A stretch of DNA of 64,000 nucleotides from an uncultured Bacteroidales bacterium (GCA_947168065.1 CAMVKH010000002.1:124001-188000), one strand, 5' to 3'; positions 50,778-60,968 are shown, numbered from the stretch's first letter. Made by a program: numbers and translations. The notes: generated from the sequence alone by a model not told the origin.

Positions 50778-52262
50778 CTAAATGTATTGTTTTTCCCGGA
50801 TGAATGCCGCAGAACGGATGATCAGCGGATGCATGTAAGTGTCGACGTCGAGGAAGGGGACAATCTTGCGGTAATCGGCGTGAATCTGCTCCAGCATCGG
50901 GGAACTGTGCGCCGGGCGGCGGAAATCCAGCGCCTGCGCGGCGTTGAACAACTCGATGGCCAGCACGGTCTCCACGTTGTCGATGATGCGCACCAGCTTC
51001 GTGGCGGAGTTGGACCCCATGCTCACGTGGTCTTCCTGTCCGTTGGACGAGGGTACGGAGTCGCAGGAGGCGGGCCAGCAGAGGCCTTTGTTCTGGCTCA
51101 CGATGGAAGCCGCCGTGTACTGCGGGATCATGAAACCGCTGTTGAGGCCCGGATTGGGGGCGAGGTAGCGCGGCAGGCCGCGGTAGCCGTGGATGAGCAG
51201 GTAGACGCGGCGCTCGGAGATGCTGGCCAGCTCCGACAGGGCGATGGCCAGGGTGTCCATCGGGATGGCGATGGGCTCGCCGTGGAAATTGCCGGCCGAG
51301 ATCACCATGTCCTCGTCGGGGAAGACGTTCGGATTGTCGGTGACGCCGTTGATTTCGTTTTCGAAGACCCACTTCACGTAGGTGATGTTGTCTTTCACGG
51401 CGCCGTGCACCTGCGGAATGCAGCGGAAGGAGTAGGGGTCCTGTACGTGTTCCTTGGGGCGGCGGATGAGTTCGCTGCCATCCAGGATATGCAGGAAGCG
51501 CTCCGCGGTGGACAGCTGTCCCCGGTGCGGGCGGATGCGGTGGCTCAGGGGCAGGAAGGGCTCGATACGGCCGTCATAGGCCTCGAGCGACATGGCGCCG
51601 ATCAGGTCGGCCCATTTCGAGAGGCGGCGGGCCTGGATGAGCGACCACACGGCGTGTGCGCTCATGAACTGGGTGCCGTTGAGCAGGGCCAGGCCTTCCT
51701 TCGACTGGAGCCGGATGGGCTCCCAGCCCAATTCTTTCCAGACTTCCGCGGCGGGGCGTACCTGCCCTTTGTAGCGGACTTCGCCCATGCCGATGAGGGG
51801 AAGGCTGAGGTGGGCGAGGGGCGCGAGGTCGCCGGAGGCGCCGAGCGAGCCCTGCTGGTACACCACAGGCAGGATGTCGTGGTTGAACATGTCGATGAGA
51901 CGCTGCACGGTGACGAGCTGGGCGCCGGAGTGGCCATAGGAGAGGCTCTGCGCCTTGAGCAGGAGCATCAGGCGGATGATTTCGGGGCGGACTTCGTCGC
52001 CGGTGCCGCAGGCGTGCGACATGACGAGGTTGTGCTGGAGCTGCGACAGGTCTTCGGCCGGGATCGTCACGTTGTAGAGGGAACCGAAGCCGGTGGTGAT
52101 GCCGTAGACCGGGCGGTCGAGGTCTTCCATCTTGGTGTCGAGGTAGTGGCGGCATTTTTCGATGGCCGCTACGGCCTCTTCCGACAGCGCCAGCTTTTCG
52201 CCGCTCTCGACGATCTGCTGCAATCGCTCCAACGTCAAATGATCATGAGATATGTAATGCAT
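50778..52262 (-). CDS. hutH: Histidine ammonia-lyase
   Basis: YGITTGFGSLYNVTI; GSLGASGDLAPLAHLSLPLIG (MIO Ala-Ser-Gly). Confidence 0.97.
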   Translation of the reverse strand: MHYISHDHLTLERLQQIVESGEKLALSEEAVAAIEKCRHYLDTKMEDLDRPVYGITTGFGSLYNVTIPAEDLSQLQHNLVMSHACGTGDEVRPEIIRLMLLLKAQSLSYGHSGAQLVTVQRLIDMFNHDILPVVYQQGSLGASGDLAPLAHLSLPLIGMGEVRYKGQVRPAAEVWKELGWEPIRLQSKEGLALLNGTQFMSAHAVWSLIQARRLSKWADLIGAMSLEAYDGRIEPFLPLSHRIRPHRGQLSTAERFLHILDGSELIRRPKEHVQDPYSFRCIPQVHGAVKDNITYVKWVFENEINGVTDNPNVFPDEDMVISAGNFHGEPIAIPMDTLAIALSELASISERRVYLLIHGYRGLPRYLAPNPGLNSGFMIPQYTAASIVSQNKGLCWPASCDSVPSSNGQEDHVSMGSNSATKLVRIIDNVETVLAIELFNAAQALDFRRPAHSSPMLEQIHADYRKIVPFLDVDTYMHPLIIRSAAFIREKQYI

Positions 52263-54286
52263 TATAATACAGATTTAATCAGTTCTTCGTCAGCGATATT
52301 CGGTAAAGTTACGCGGAGGCCGGGCGTGCGGGACATTTCGCGTTCAATGGCGAAGCGGGCGCCTTCGTTCCGGGCCCAGCTGCGGCGGGCGATGCCGTTG
52401 TTGACGTCCCAGAAGAGCATTTCGCGGATGTGGCGGGCGGAGTCGTCCGACCCGTCGATCACCATGCCGAAACCTCCGTTGATCACTTCGCCCCAGCCGA
52501 CGCCGCCGCCGTTGTGGATCGAGACCCAGGTGGCGCCGCGGAAACCGTCGCCGATGACGTTCTGGACGGCCATGTCGGCGCAGAACTGGGAGCCGTCATA
52601 GATGTTGGACGTCTCGCGGAACGGACTGTCGGTGCCGGAGACGTCGTGGTGGTCACGGCCGAGGACGACGGGACCCTTGAGGCGCCCGCTGCGGATCGCT
52701 TCGTTGAAGGCCAGGGCGATCTTCGTGCGTCCTTCGCAGTCGGCGTAGAGGATGCGTGCCTGGGAACCCACGACGAGGTGGTTGCGGCCGGCCTCGTCGA
52801 TCCAGCGGATGTTGTCGCGCATCTGGCCGGCAATCTCTTCCGGCGCCGTGGCGGCGATCTCGCCCAGCACCTGCATGGCGAGCCGGTCGGTCAGCGCGAG
52901 GTCGTCCGGATCCTCGCTGAGGCAGACCCAGCGGAACGGACCGAAGCCGTAATCGAAATACATCGGGCCCATGATGTCCTGAACGTAGCTCGGGTAGCGG
53001 AAGCGGCCGTCGGGCAGCAGGATGTCGGCGCCGGCGCGGGAACTCTCCAGCAGGAAGGCGTTGCCGTAGTCGAAGAAGTACATACCTTTCGCCGTCAGCC
53101 GGTTAACGGCAGCGACATGCCGGCGCAGCGATGCCTGGACGGCCTCCTTGAACTTTGCGGGATCCTCCGCCATCATCTTCTTGGATTCTTCGAGACTGTA
53201 ACCGGCCGGATAATAACCGCCTGCCCAGGGATTGTGCAGCGAAGTCTGGTCGGAGCCGAGGTCCACAGGGACGTTCTCGTCCGCGAGACGCTCCCACAAG
53301 TCGACGACGTTGCCGACATAGGCGAGGGAGACCACCTCCTTCCCGGCGACGGCCTTCCGGATACGCGGAATCAGCTCATCGAGGTCGCGGTGCAGTTCAT
53401 CCACCCAGCCCTGTTCATAGCGTTTTTCAGCGGCTTTGGGGTTGATTTCGGCCGTCACGCTTACCACGCCGGCGATGTTGCCGGCCTTGGGCTGTGCGCC
53501 CGACATGCCGCCCAGGCCCGCCGTTACGAAGAGCAGGCCGCCGCGGTCGTCGGTGTCCGCAGCGCCGCGCTTCCGCAACTGCTTGCGGGCCGCGTTCATC
53601 ACGGTGATGGTTGTGCCGTGGACGATGCCCTGGGGACCGATATACATGTAGGAGCCGGCCGTCATCTGTCCGTACTGGCTGACGCCCAGGGCGTTCATGC
53701 GCTCCCAGTCGTCGGGCCTGGAATAGTTCGGGATGACCATGCCGTTAGTGACGATGACGCGCGGCGCATCCTTGTGGCTCGGGAAGAGACCGAGGGGATG
53801 GCCAGAATACATGACGAGCGTCTGCTCGTCGGTCATGGTGGCCAGATACTGCATGACCAGGCGGTACTGGGCCCAGTTCTGGAAGATGGCGCCGTTGCCG
53901 CCGTAGATGATGAGTTCGTGCGGATGCTGCGCCACGCGCGGATCCAGGTTGTTCTGGATCATGGCCATGATGCCGGCCGCCTGGCGGCTCTTCGCAGGGT
54001 ATTCGTCCACGGGCCGGGCGTACATCTCATACGACGGGCGGAAACGGTACATATAGATGCGGCCGTAGTTCCGGAGTTCTTCGGCAAATTCCTTCGCGAG
54101 GGCAGCGTGGTGGCGTTCGGGGAAATAACGCAGGGCGTTCTTGAGCGCCAGCACCTTCTGTTCCGGCGTCAGGATGTCCTTGCGTTTCGGAGCATGGTTG
54201 ATGGCCGGATCGTAGGCTTTGGCCTCCGGCAGTTCAGCCGGGATGCCCGCCAGAATTTCTTCTTGGAAAGTCATAATAGCTTTCAT
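52262..54286 (-). CDS. hutU: Urocanate hydratase
   Basis: NGGNGAIFQNWAQYRLVMQYLA-like region, GLGGMSGAQPKAGNIAG, DQTSLHNPWAGGYYPAGYS, WVSIHNGGGVGWGEVINGGFGMVIDGS. Confidence 0.96.
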   Translation of the reverse strand: MKAIMTFQEEILAGIPAELPEAKAYDPAINHAPKRKDILTPEQKVLALKNALRYFPERHHAALAKEFAEELRNYGRIYMYRFRPSYEMYARPVDEYPAKSRQAAGIMAMIQNNLDPRVAQHPHELIIYGGNGAIFQNWAQYRLVMQYLATMTDEQTLVMYSGHPLGLFPSHKDAPRVIVTNGMVIPNYSRPDDWERMNALGVSQYGQMTAGSYMYIGPQGIVHGTTITVMNAARKQLRKRGAADTDDRGGLLFVTAGLGGMSGAQPKAGNIAGVVSVTAEINPKAAEKRYEQGWVDELHRDLDELIPRIRKAVAGKEVVSLAYVGNVVDLWERLADENVPVDLGSDQTSLHNPWAGGYYPAGYSLEESKKMMAEDPAKFKEAVQASLRRHVAAVNRLTAKGMYFFDYGNAFLLESSRAGADILLPDGRFRYPSYVQDIMGPMYFDYGFGPFRWVCLSEDPDDLALTDRLAMQVLGEIAATAPEEIAGQMRDNIRWIDEAGRNHLVVGSQARILYADCEGRTKIALAFNEAIRSGRLKGPVVLGRDHHDVSGTDSPFRETSNIYDGSQFCADMAVQNVIGDGFRGATWVSIHNGGGVGWGEVINGGFGMVIDGSDDSARHIREMLFWDVNNGIARRSWARNEGARFAIEREMSRTPGLRVTLPNIADEELIKSVL

Positions 54287-54308
54287 GCTGAGCGAAGCGA
54301 AGAATCTG

Positions 54309-56018
54309 TCATCCGTTGATGTGTCCGTTCACGGCGTCGAGCACCAGCTGTTCAAGCGCCTCGGCTTCCAGAAGCACTTTGGCGGCCCGTTCAATCAGCG
54401 GTTGTGCGGGCGCGGGGTCTTTCAGGCCGGATGCGTTGATACGTACGTTGAGTTCGGCGCCGCGGCAGGCGGCACGCGCGGCGAGGGCGGCGACACCCGC
54501 GTCGGAGGCGGACGCCGGATTGCCCTTCTGCGCCATTTCCAGCGCCAGCGGCAGGGTCTTCAGCGCAGCCTCCATGGTCTTCAGCGGCACGGAGGCCGCG
54601 TAAAGCGTGGCTTCCTCGATGGCGGCGGCACGGGCGGCCTTCTCCTCGTCGGTGCCCTTGGGCATGCCTAGGCAGGCCATGATCCTGTCGAACGCGGCGG
54701 TGTCTTCGTCCACGAGGTCGAGCAGTTCCTGCATCAGGATCTGCCCCTGTTCCGCCACGTCGGAAAACTCTTTCCAGCGCTCGTCCCAGCCCCGTTTGTG
54801 GGACGAGAGATTGGCGACCATCGTACCGAGGGCAGCCGCCAGGGCGCCCATGTAGGCGGAGATGGAACCGCCGCCCGGTGCGGGGGATTCGGAGGCCGTC
54901 TCGCGGGCGAAGCCTTCGGCCGTCATCCGCACGAGGCGGTGCTTGCGGGCTTCTTCCTCCTCGTCCTGCATCAGGAATTCGATGACTTTCTCTTTGGGAT
55001 CGAACGGCTTCAGGTCGTCGAGCGACATGGACTTGACGGCGATTTTCAGGATCTCGCTCTCGTCGATGCCGAGCGAACGCTGTTGTTTCTCCAGATAGAA
55101 TCTGCCGGCTTCGAGCAGCACGCGCTTGGGCACCAGTCCCACGATCTCGGCGCCCGTTACGCGCAGGCCGCGTGCGGCAGCCGCGCGGGACACCTCTTCA
55201 TAGGCCACGTGCAGCGGCGTGGCGTCAATATCCGTGATGTTCATGGACACCTGGGCGATGCCGTATTCGTCAATGTACCAGCCGATGGCCTTGCATCCCT
55301 TGAGGGTGCCGGGAATCCAGATCTGCTCGCCTTTCTCATCCTTGAGCAGCTTGCCGGTCAGGGAGCCGCCTTCGCGGGCCTTGCGGCCCTTTTCGCGTAC
55401 GTCGAAAGCAATGGCCATGGCACGGCGGGTGGAGGTGGTGTTGAGGTTGTAGTTCACCGCCACCAGGAAGTTGCGCGCCCCTACGTTCGAGGCGCCGCAG
55501 CGGGCCACGGTGTCGTTATAGCTGTCGGGACCGAAATCAGGCCGGCGGGCCGGGTCGGCTATCTTCTCGGGCAGGGCTTCGTATTCGCCGGCGCGGCAGA
55601 CCGCCAGGTTCTTGCGCTCGGGCTTGAAGGCGGAAGCTTCGTAGCAGTAGCAGGGGATGCCCAGCTCTTCATACATTCGCTTCGCCAGGTCGCGGGCCAG
55701 GGTGGCGCACTCCTCGAGCGTGATGCCCGCAACGGGGATGAGCGGCAGCACGTCGGTCGCACCCGAGCGGGGATGGGCGCCGTGGTGCTTGCGCATGTCG
55801 ATGAGTTCCTGCGCTTTGGCCGCGCCGCGGAAAGCTGCTTCGCAGACAGGAGCCGGTTCGCCCACGAAAGTCACGACCGTGCGGTTTGTGGCCTCGCCGG
55901 GATCCACGTCGAGCACCTTCACCCCCTCGACGGAGGCGATGGCCGCCACGATGTTGTCAATCACTGATCTATCGCGCCCTTCACTGTAGTTGGGGACGCA
56001 TTCTACGATTTGTTTCAT
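54309..56018 (-). CDS. ftcD: Glutamate formimidoyltransferase / formiminotetrahydrofolate cyclodeaminase (fused)
   Basis: VPNYSEGRDRSVIDNIV; MRKHHGAHPRSGATDVLPLIPV; C-terminal SPAPGGGSISAYMGALAAALGTMVANLS. Confidence 0.95.
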   Translation of the reverse strand: MKQIVECVPNYSEGRDRSVIDNIVAAIASVEGVKVLDVDPGEATNRTVVTFVGEPAPVCEAAFRGAAKAQELIDMRKHHGAHPRSGATDVLPLIPVAGITLEECATLARDLAKRMYEELGIPCYCYEASAFKPERKNLAVCRAGEYEALPEKIADPARRPDFGPDSYNDTVARCGASNVGARNFLVAVNYNLNTTSTRRAMAIAFDVREKGRKAREGGSLTGKLLKDEKGEQIWIPGTLKGCKAIGWYIDEYGIAQVSMNITDIDATPLHVAYEEVSRAAAARGLRVTGAEIVGLVPKRVLLEAGRFYLEKQQRSLGIDESEILKIAVKSMSLDDLKPFDPKEKVIEFLMQDEEEEARKHRLVRMTAEGFARETASESPAPGGGSISAYMGALAAALGTMVANLSSHKRGWDERWKEFSDVAEQGQILMQELLDLVDEDTAAFDRIMACLGMPKGTDEEKAARAAAIEEATLYAASVPLKTMEAALKTLPLALEMAQKGNPASASDAGVAALAARAACRGAELNVRINASGLKDPAPAQPLIERAAKVLLEAEALEQLVLDAVNGHING

Positions 56019-56063
56019 AAGATAGTATTTCTATGGATTATAACGATTATCAGTATTTTCCGC

Positions 56064-57440
56064 TTAGTGGACGAAGCTGGCGAAATAGCCCGCAAACAGG
56101 ACGTTCGTCATCAGGTAGCCGATGATGGTCGAGACGGTCACGCAGATCAGGCCAGGCATCATGAAACTGTGGTTGAGCAGGTATTTGCCGATGACGGTCG
56201 TGCCGGAGCGGTCGAAGTTGACGGTGGCGATGTCGGACGGATAGTTCGGGATGAAGAAGTAACCGTACACGCTGGGCAGCACGCCGAGGAGCACGGGACC
56301 GGCGATGCCGAGTTCGTAGGCCAGCGGCAGCATGGCCACCACCACGGCACCCTGCGAATTGATGAGCACCGAGACGATGAAGAACACCAGCGCGATGGCC
56401 CAGGGATAACTGGTGACCAGGCCGGTGAGCATGGCTTTCATCTCGTCCATGTAGTTGCCGAAGTAGGTGTCGGCCAGCCAGGCGATGCCGTAGATGGCCA
56501 CCACGGCCACCATGCCGCTCTGCCACACGGCGCCGGCCACGGCTTTCTTGGGAGATGCCTTGCAGAACATGATGTTGGCAGCGGCCGCCATGAGCATGAT
56601 GATCTGGATGCAGATGTTCATCTTGGGCAGTTCGATGGCCTGGGCGACGGTGCGACCGTCGGCCGTGTGCAGCATCTGGCAGAATGCGAAGGCTACGATG
56701 ATCAGCAGCGAGCCCAGAAATACGAAGACGGAAGCCTTGGCTTCTTTCGTGATGACTTTGTTGAGGGTCGTAGCAGTGTTTCCGTACATGTAGGCGTATT
56801 GCTCGGGGTCGGCTTTCCGGCGCTGGAAGAGCGGGTCCTTGTCGAGATCCTTGCCGCGTTTGTATGAGGCGAGGGCTGCGCACAGAAGGCCGCAGATACA
56901 GGCGGGGATGGTGACCATCAGCACCTGCGGGATGGTGACCATGTAGCCGTTGGCGTTGGAGATCGTGACGAAGGCCACGACGGCGGCGGCGATGGGAGAA
57001 CAGGTGATGCCGACCTGCGAGGCGATGGAAGAAACGCCGCAGGGACGCTCAGGACGAATATTCTTCTTGAGGGCGATGTCACAGATGATCGGCATCACGG
57101 TGTAGACCACGTGACCGGTGCCCACCAGGACGGTGAGGAAGAAGGTCACCAGCGGGCCGAGGAAAGTGATGTGCTCGGGGTGCTTGCGAAGGATCTTTTC
57201 GGCGACCTGGATCATCCAGTCCATACCGCCGGAGGCCTGCAGCGTACCGGCGCAGGTGACGGCGGCGATGATGATATAGATGACGTCGGTGGGCGGGGTG
57301 CCGGGTTTCAGGCCGAAGCCGAAGACAAGGATGGCCAGGCCGATGCCCGAAATGGCACCGAGCGCCAGCGAGCCGTAGCGCGATCCCACATAGAGAGCTG
57401 CCAGCACGATGAGCAACTCGATGATCATGGTGAAGGTCAT
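56064..57440 (-). CDS. dcuB: Anaerobic C4-dicarboxylate transporter (Dcu family)
   Basis: 458 aa multi-TM; GGMDWMIQVAEKILRKHPEHITFLGPLVTFFLTVLVGTGHVVYTVMPIICDIA; GVSSIASQVGITCSPIAAAVV. Confidence 0.92.
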   Translation of the reverse strand: MTFTMIIELLIVLAALYVGSRYGSLALGAISGIGLAILVFGFGLKPGTPPTDVIYIIIAAVTCAGTLQASGGMDWMIQVAEKILRKHPEHITFLGPLVTFFLTVLVGTGHVVYTVMPIICDIALKKNIRPERPCGVSSIASQVGITCSPIAAAVVAFVTISNANGYMVTIPQVLMVTIPACICGLLCAALASYKRGKDLDKDPLFQRRKADPEQYAYMYGNTATTLNKVITKEAKASVFVFLGSLLIIVAFAFCQMLHTADGRTVAQAIELPKMNICIQIIMLMAAAANIMFCKASPKKAVAGAVWQSGMVAVVAIYGIAWLADTYFGNYMDEMKAMLTGLVTSYPWAIALVFFIVSVLINSQGAVVVAMLPLAYELGIAGPVLLGVLPSVYGYFFIPNYPSDIATVNFDRSGTTVIGKYLLNHSFMMPGLICVTVSTIIGYLMTNVLFAGYFASFVH

Positions 57441-57470
57441 AGTTTCGTATCAGTTATCCGGTTATTCTTT

Positions 57471-57478
57471 CAAAGATA
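57471..57478 (-). promoter_or_regulatory. -7 box for dcuB-hut operon (TATCTTTG on minus strand)
   Basis: CAAAGATA on plus, 30 nt upstream of the dcuB ATG. Confidence 0.5.
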
Positions 57479-57490
57479 GCTTTTTTTCGC

Positions 57491-57498
57491 TACCTTTG
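57491..57498 (+). promoter_or_regulatory. -7 box for deoD (TACCTTTG)
   Basis: TAnnTTTG match 33 nt upstream of ATG 57532; divergent with 57471-57478. Confidence 0.5.
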
Positions 57499-57531
57499 CA
57501 ACAATACCTTAATCATATACTGCAGTTGATT

Positions 57532-58239
57532 ATGAAAAACACACCTACACCCCATATCGGGGCCGAAAATGGCGACATTGCACCCATCGTGCTGATGGCT
57601 GGCGACCCCCTTCGCGCAAAGTTCATTGCTGAGAATTATCTGGAGAATCCTGTCCAGTTCAACGATATCCGCGGCATGCTGGGCTTCACGGGAACCTATA
57701 AGGACCGTCCGGTGAGCGTGATGGGCCATGGCATGGGCATCCCGTCCATCGGCATCTACACCTGGGAGCTCTTCAACTTCTTTGGCGTGGAAACTATCAT
57801 CCGGATCGGCTCCGCCGGCGCCTACCATCCGGATCTGAAACTGGGCGACCTGGTCCTGGCACAGGCTGCCTGCACCGATTCCAACTACGGCGCGCAGTTC
57901 GAGTTGCCCGGCACGTTCGCGCCGATCGCCGACTTCGACCTGCTCCGTCGCGCCGCCGATGCCTGCGAACAACTCGGCTACCATTACAAAGTGGGCAACG
58001 TGCTCTCGTCCGATGCCTTCTATTGCCAGCACTCGAAAGAAGGCAACTGGCGGAAGATGGGGGTATTGGCGGTGGAAATGGAAGCCTCGGCCCTCTACCT
58101 GAACGCGGCATTCGCCCATAAGAAAGCGCTGACGATCTGCACCATTTCCGACATCGTCCTTACCGGCGAAGGCCTCTCGGCCGAAGCCCGCCGCACTTCC
58201 TTCACCCACATGATGGAAGTCGCCTTCACTTTGGTTTAG
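57532..58239 (+). CDS. deoD: DeoD-type purine-nucleoside phosphorylase
   Basis: MKNTPTPHIGAENGDIAPIVLMAGDPLRAKFIAENYL; GHGMGIPSIGIYTWELF; RIGSAGAY; AVEMEASALY. Track N-terminal extension from 57409 rejected. Confidence 0.95.
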   Translation: MKNTPTPHIGAENGDIAPIVLMAGDPLRAKFIAENYLENPVQFNDIRGMLGFTGTYKDRPVSVMGHGMGIPSIGIYTWELFNFFGVETIIRIGSAGAYHPDLKLGDLVLAQAACTDSNYGAQFELPGTFAPIADFDLLRRAADACEQLGYHYKVGNVLSSDAFYCQHSKEGNWRKMGVLAVEMEASALYLNAAFAHKKALTICTISDIVLTGEGLSAEARRTSFTHMMEVAFTLV

Positions 58240-58255
58240 TGTAAACAGTCTGTAG

Positions 58256-58337
58256 CCTGTTCGCCCGGCGCGGGTGGTATTCGGCGAAGCGACCTTTTTT
58301 CGGGAGCGAGACGAATACCAGAGCGCCCAAGAACAGG
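58256..58337. repeat. Large imperfect palindromic intergenic element (copy 2, inverted relative to copy 1)
   Basis: CCTGTTC (58256-58262)/GAACAGG (58331-58337); TGGTATTCG (58275-58283)/CGAATACCA (58312-58320); T6 in the loop. Minus strand shares TGGGCGCTCTGGT and ACCACCCGCGCC with 26686-26840. Confidence 0.8.
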
Positions 58338-58351
58338 TCAGTAGATCAATA

Positions 58352-59926
58352 TCATTCAGGACGATGATCGGCGTTGGCGACATCGAGACCAACGGCGAAC
58401 ATCATGCGGATGTGAGCAAGCGTACCGGCGAAATCCCAGTCATCGCGATACTCATCACTCGGCTTGTGATACCAGTCCGAACGAGGATACTTGTTCGGCC
58501 GTGAAGGATCCACCAGATCCTTGCCGTACTCGATTACCACGGCCGGAACCCCCTTCTTGACAAAATTGAAATGATCGGAACGGAAATACCAACCGTCCGA
58601 ATTGTCATTGTTCCAGACGACATAACGCCCCTGCGCACCCGCAGCACCCTCGATGTAACGGTCGAGACCACACTTGCCGCCGCCGAGCACCACCACGTCA
58701 TAGGTGAGCGGCTCAGGCGCAATACAGTCGAAATTGATGCACGCCGCCGTCTTGTCCATGGGGAAAGCTGGGTGGGCACAGTAGAATTCCGTTCCGAAAA
58801 GACCACTCTCTTCCAGCGTCGGAATCAGGAAAAGCATGGAACGGCGGGGACGAACCGGCAGCTCCGCGTACTTTTTGGCCAGCAGCAGCACCGCCGCCAT
58901 GCCGGAACCATTGTCAGAAGCCCCGTTGTAGATGCCGTCGCCCGTCTCGTCGGGAGAACCGATGCCGAAATGATCCCAGTGCGCGCTGAACACCACCGCT
59001 TCGTCTCTCAGGTCGCTGCCGGGCAGGACACCGGCCACATTGCAGGTCTGCTCGATCTGGTAGTCGACCCGCATCTCGAGCGAGGTCCTGGCTTTGAGCA
59101 CGAAAGCGCGGAAGCCGGGCTGCTTGGCTGCGTCGAGCGTAGCTTCGAAATCGACGCCGGCCGCTTCGAAAAGCTTGCGGCAGCCGTTTTCATGCAACCA
59201 GCCTTTGATGGCCAGGGCGTCGGCATTGCCCGTGGCCGCATCGTAGAGAGCCAGATTGCTACCGGTGTGGTTGGCGGCCACGTTCCAGCCATAACTGGCA
59301 GCCGCGGTGTTGTGGAGGACCAGACAGCCGGCCGCGCCCCTGCGCTGCGCCTCCTCGAACTTGTAGGTCCAGCGCCCGTAATAGGTCATGTTCTTCCCCT
59401 GAAAAAGCGACGCGTCGTAGAACCCCGGGTCGTTAACCATGGCGATGATGATTTTGCCCTTGACGTCGACGCCGTCGAAATCGTTCCAGCCGAATTCCGG
59501 GGCATCGATGCCGAAGCCGCAGAAGACGAACTCCGTGTTCGGAAGCTCCACCTTGCCGCTTGCCCGGGCGGTCCAGATCACCAGGTCGTCGGGGAAGAGC
59601 AGGTCCACGCGCCGGCGGCTGCCCTTCACGCGCACCTTGTCGCCCACAGGCCGGCAGACCGTGGAAATTGTCTGAACGGGCTGGAAATAACTGTCGCCGA
59701 AGGCAGGCTGCAGGCCGATCGCCTTCATCTCACCGGCGAGGTAATCGACGGTCTTGGCTTCGTATTCCGTCATGGGCAGGCGACCGCCGAAATCGTCGGA
59801 CCCGAGCGTCCGGATCCACTCGCGTAGGAGCGCTTCCTCCCGGGAAGGGTGGGTGAGGGTCTGGGCGGTGGCGGGAATGACCAGGCACGCCGTCAGCGCA
59901 AGAAGTGTGAGGCAGAATTTTTTCAT
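58352..59926 (-). CDS. M28 family metallopeptidase
   Basis: Signal peptide; VVFSAHWDHFGIG, GASDNGSGMAAVLLLAK, IPTLEESGLFGTEFYCAHP. Confidence 0.93.
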   Translation of the reverse strand: MKKFCLTLLALTACLVIPATAQTLTHPSREEALLREWIRTLGSDDFGGRLPMTEYEAKTVDYLAGEMKAIGLQPAFGDSYFQPVQTISTVCRPVGDKVRVKGSRRRVDLLFPDDLVIWTARASGKVELPNTEFVFCGFGIDAPEFGWNDFDGVDVKGKIIIAMVNDPGFYDASLFQGKNMTYYGRWTYKFEEAQRRGAAGCLVLHNTAAASYGWNVAANHTGSNLALYDAATGNADALAIKGWLHENGCRKLFEAAGVDFEATLDAAKQPGFRAFVLKARTSLEMRVDYQIEQTCNVAGVLPGSDLRDEAVVFSAHWDHFGIGSPDETGDGIYNGASDNGSGMAAVLLLAKKYAELPVRPRRSMLFLIPTLEESGLFGTEFYCAHPAFPMDKTAACINFDCIAPEPLTYDVVVLGGGKCGLDRYIEGAAGAQGRYVVWNNDNSDGWYFRSDHFNFVKKGVPAVVIEYGKDLVDPSRPNKYPRSDWYHKPSDEYRDDWDFAGTLAHIRMMFAVGLDVANADHRPE

Positions 59927-59942
59927 GGGGACAGTTTTTATG

Positions 59943-60968
59943 TTATGGCTGATTCTTCAGGATCGGAAGGAAGAACTGCAGATTGTCGCGGCAGGGCTTC
60001 AGTTCTCCCCGCTCGATGCGGTGGATGACCTCCACGACCTTGTCGTTGAGCGGCGTGGGGACACCCAGTTCCCTGCCGGAAGAGCAGACGACGCCGTTGA
60101 TGGCGTCTATCTCGCAGCGCTTGCCTTTCTCAATATCCTGCAGCATACTGGCTTTCAGCCGCATGTGCTTGCGCATGGTCAAGGGCAGGATGGCGAAGGC
60201 AAAGGATTTCTTGATGGGGTTGTTGAAGTCGAGCAGGGTGATGACGTCCTTGCCCTGGACAGGCTCGAATCGGATGTTGCCCTTTCGAGCGACTTCGATG
60301 CACTCTTTGATGAGGGCGAGGGTGACCCTGCGGGAATCTTTCGGCCTGATGACATCGCCGAAGGTGCAGCCCAGCGCCGTGCTCAGGCCGGAGAACGAGG
60401 CGTTGATCAGCAGTTTGGTCCAGCGGGTGCCGATGAAATTGTCTTCAATGACGACGGGCCCCATCAGTTGGAGGAGATCTTTGACATCCTGCAAGTGCCG
60501 GTTGGGGAGAGGAGAGAGGGATCCCAGCTGGAAGGTGAGGCTGTCGGGATCGCTGGTGAGCTCGCTGACGCCGGGCTCCAGCAGGGTGGCACCCCAGGCG
60601 ACGGTGCAGCCCAACACATGATCGGCGCCGACGATGTGGCTGATAAGCAGTTCGGGGATACCGTTCTGCAGTGTGACGATCACCCCGTCGGGTGTCAGGT
60701 AAGGAAGCAGGAAACGGACGATCTGCTCATTCTCCATCTGCTTGGTGAACAGGATGATGATATTGTAGGTGCCGGCCATCTCCAGGGGCGTGATGGCCTT
60801 GACGGGCTGGATGAAATCGACAGTTCCGACGACATGGGCACCTTTTTCCTTCAATGCGCGCACATGGGCGAAATTGTGGTTGACCAGGTCGATGCGCCCG
60901 CCGTTCTTCGTGATATAGGCACCCAGAATCGTTCCCATGGAACCGGCACCGTAGATGGCTGCTCTCAT
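59943..60968 (-). CDS. Ketopantoate reductase family protein (PanE/ApbA-like)
   Basis: MRAAIYGAGSMGTILGAYITKNGG; LQNGIPELLI; FIGTRWTKLLINASFSGLSTALG. Confidence 0.88.
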   Translation of the reverse strand: MRAAIYGAGSMGTILGAYITKNGGRIDLVNHNFAHVRALKEKGAHVVGTVDFIQPVKAITPLEMAGTYNIIILFTKQMENEQIVRFLLPYLTPDGVIVTLQNGIPELLISHIVGADHVLGCTVAWGATLLEPGVSELTSDPDSLTFQLGSLSPLPNRHLQDVKDLLQLMGPVVIEDNFIGTRWTKLLINASFSGLSTALGCTFGDVIRPKDSRRVTLALIKECIEVARKGNIRFEPVQGKDVITLLDFNNPIKKSFAFAILPLTMRKHMRLKASMLQDIEKGKRCEIDAINGVVCSSGRELGVPTPLNDKVVEVIHRIERGELKPCRDNLQFFLPILKNQP

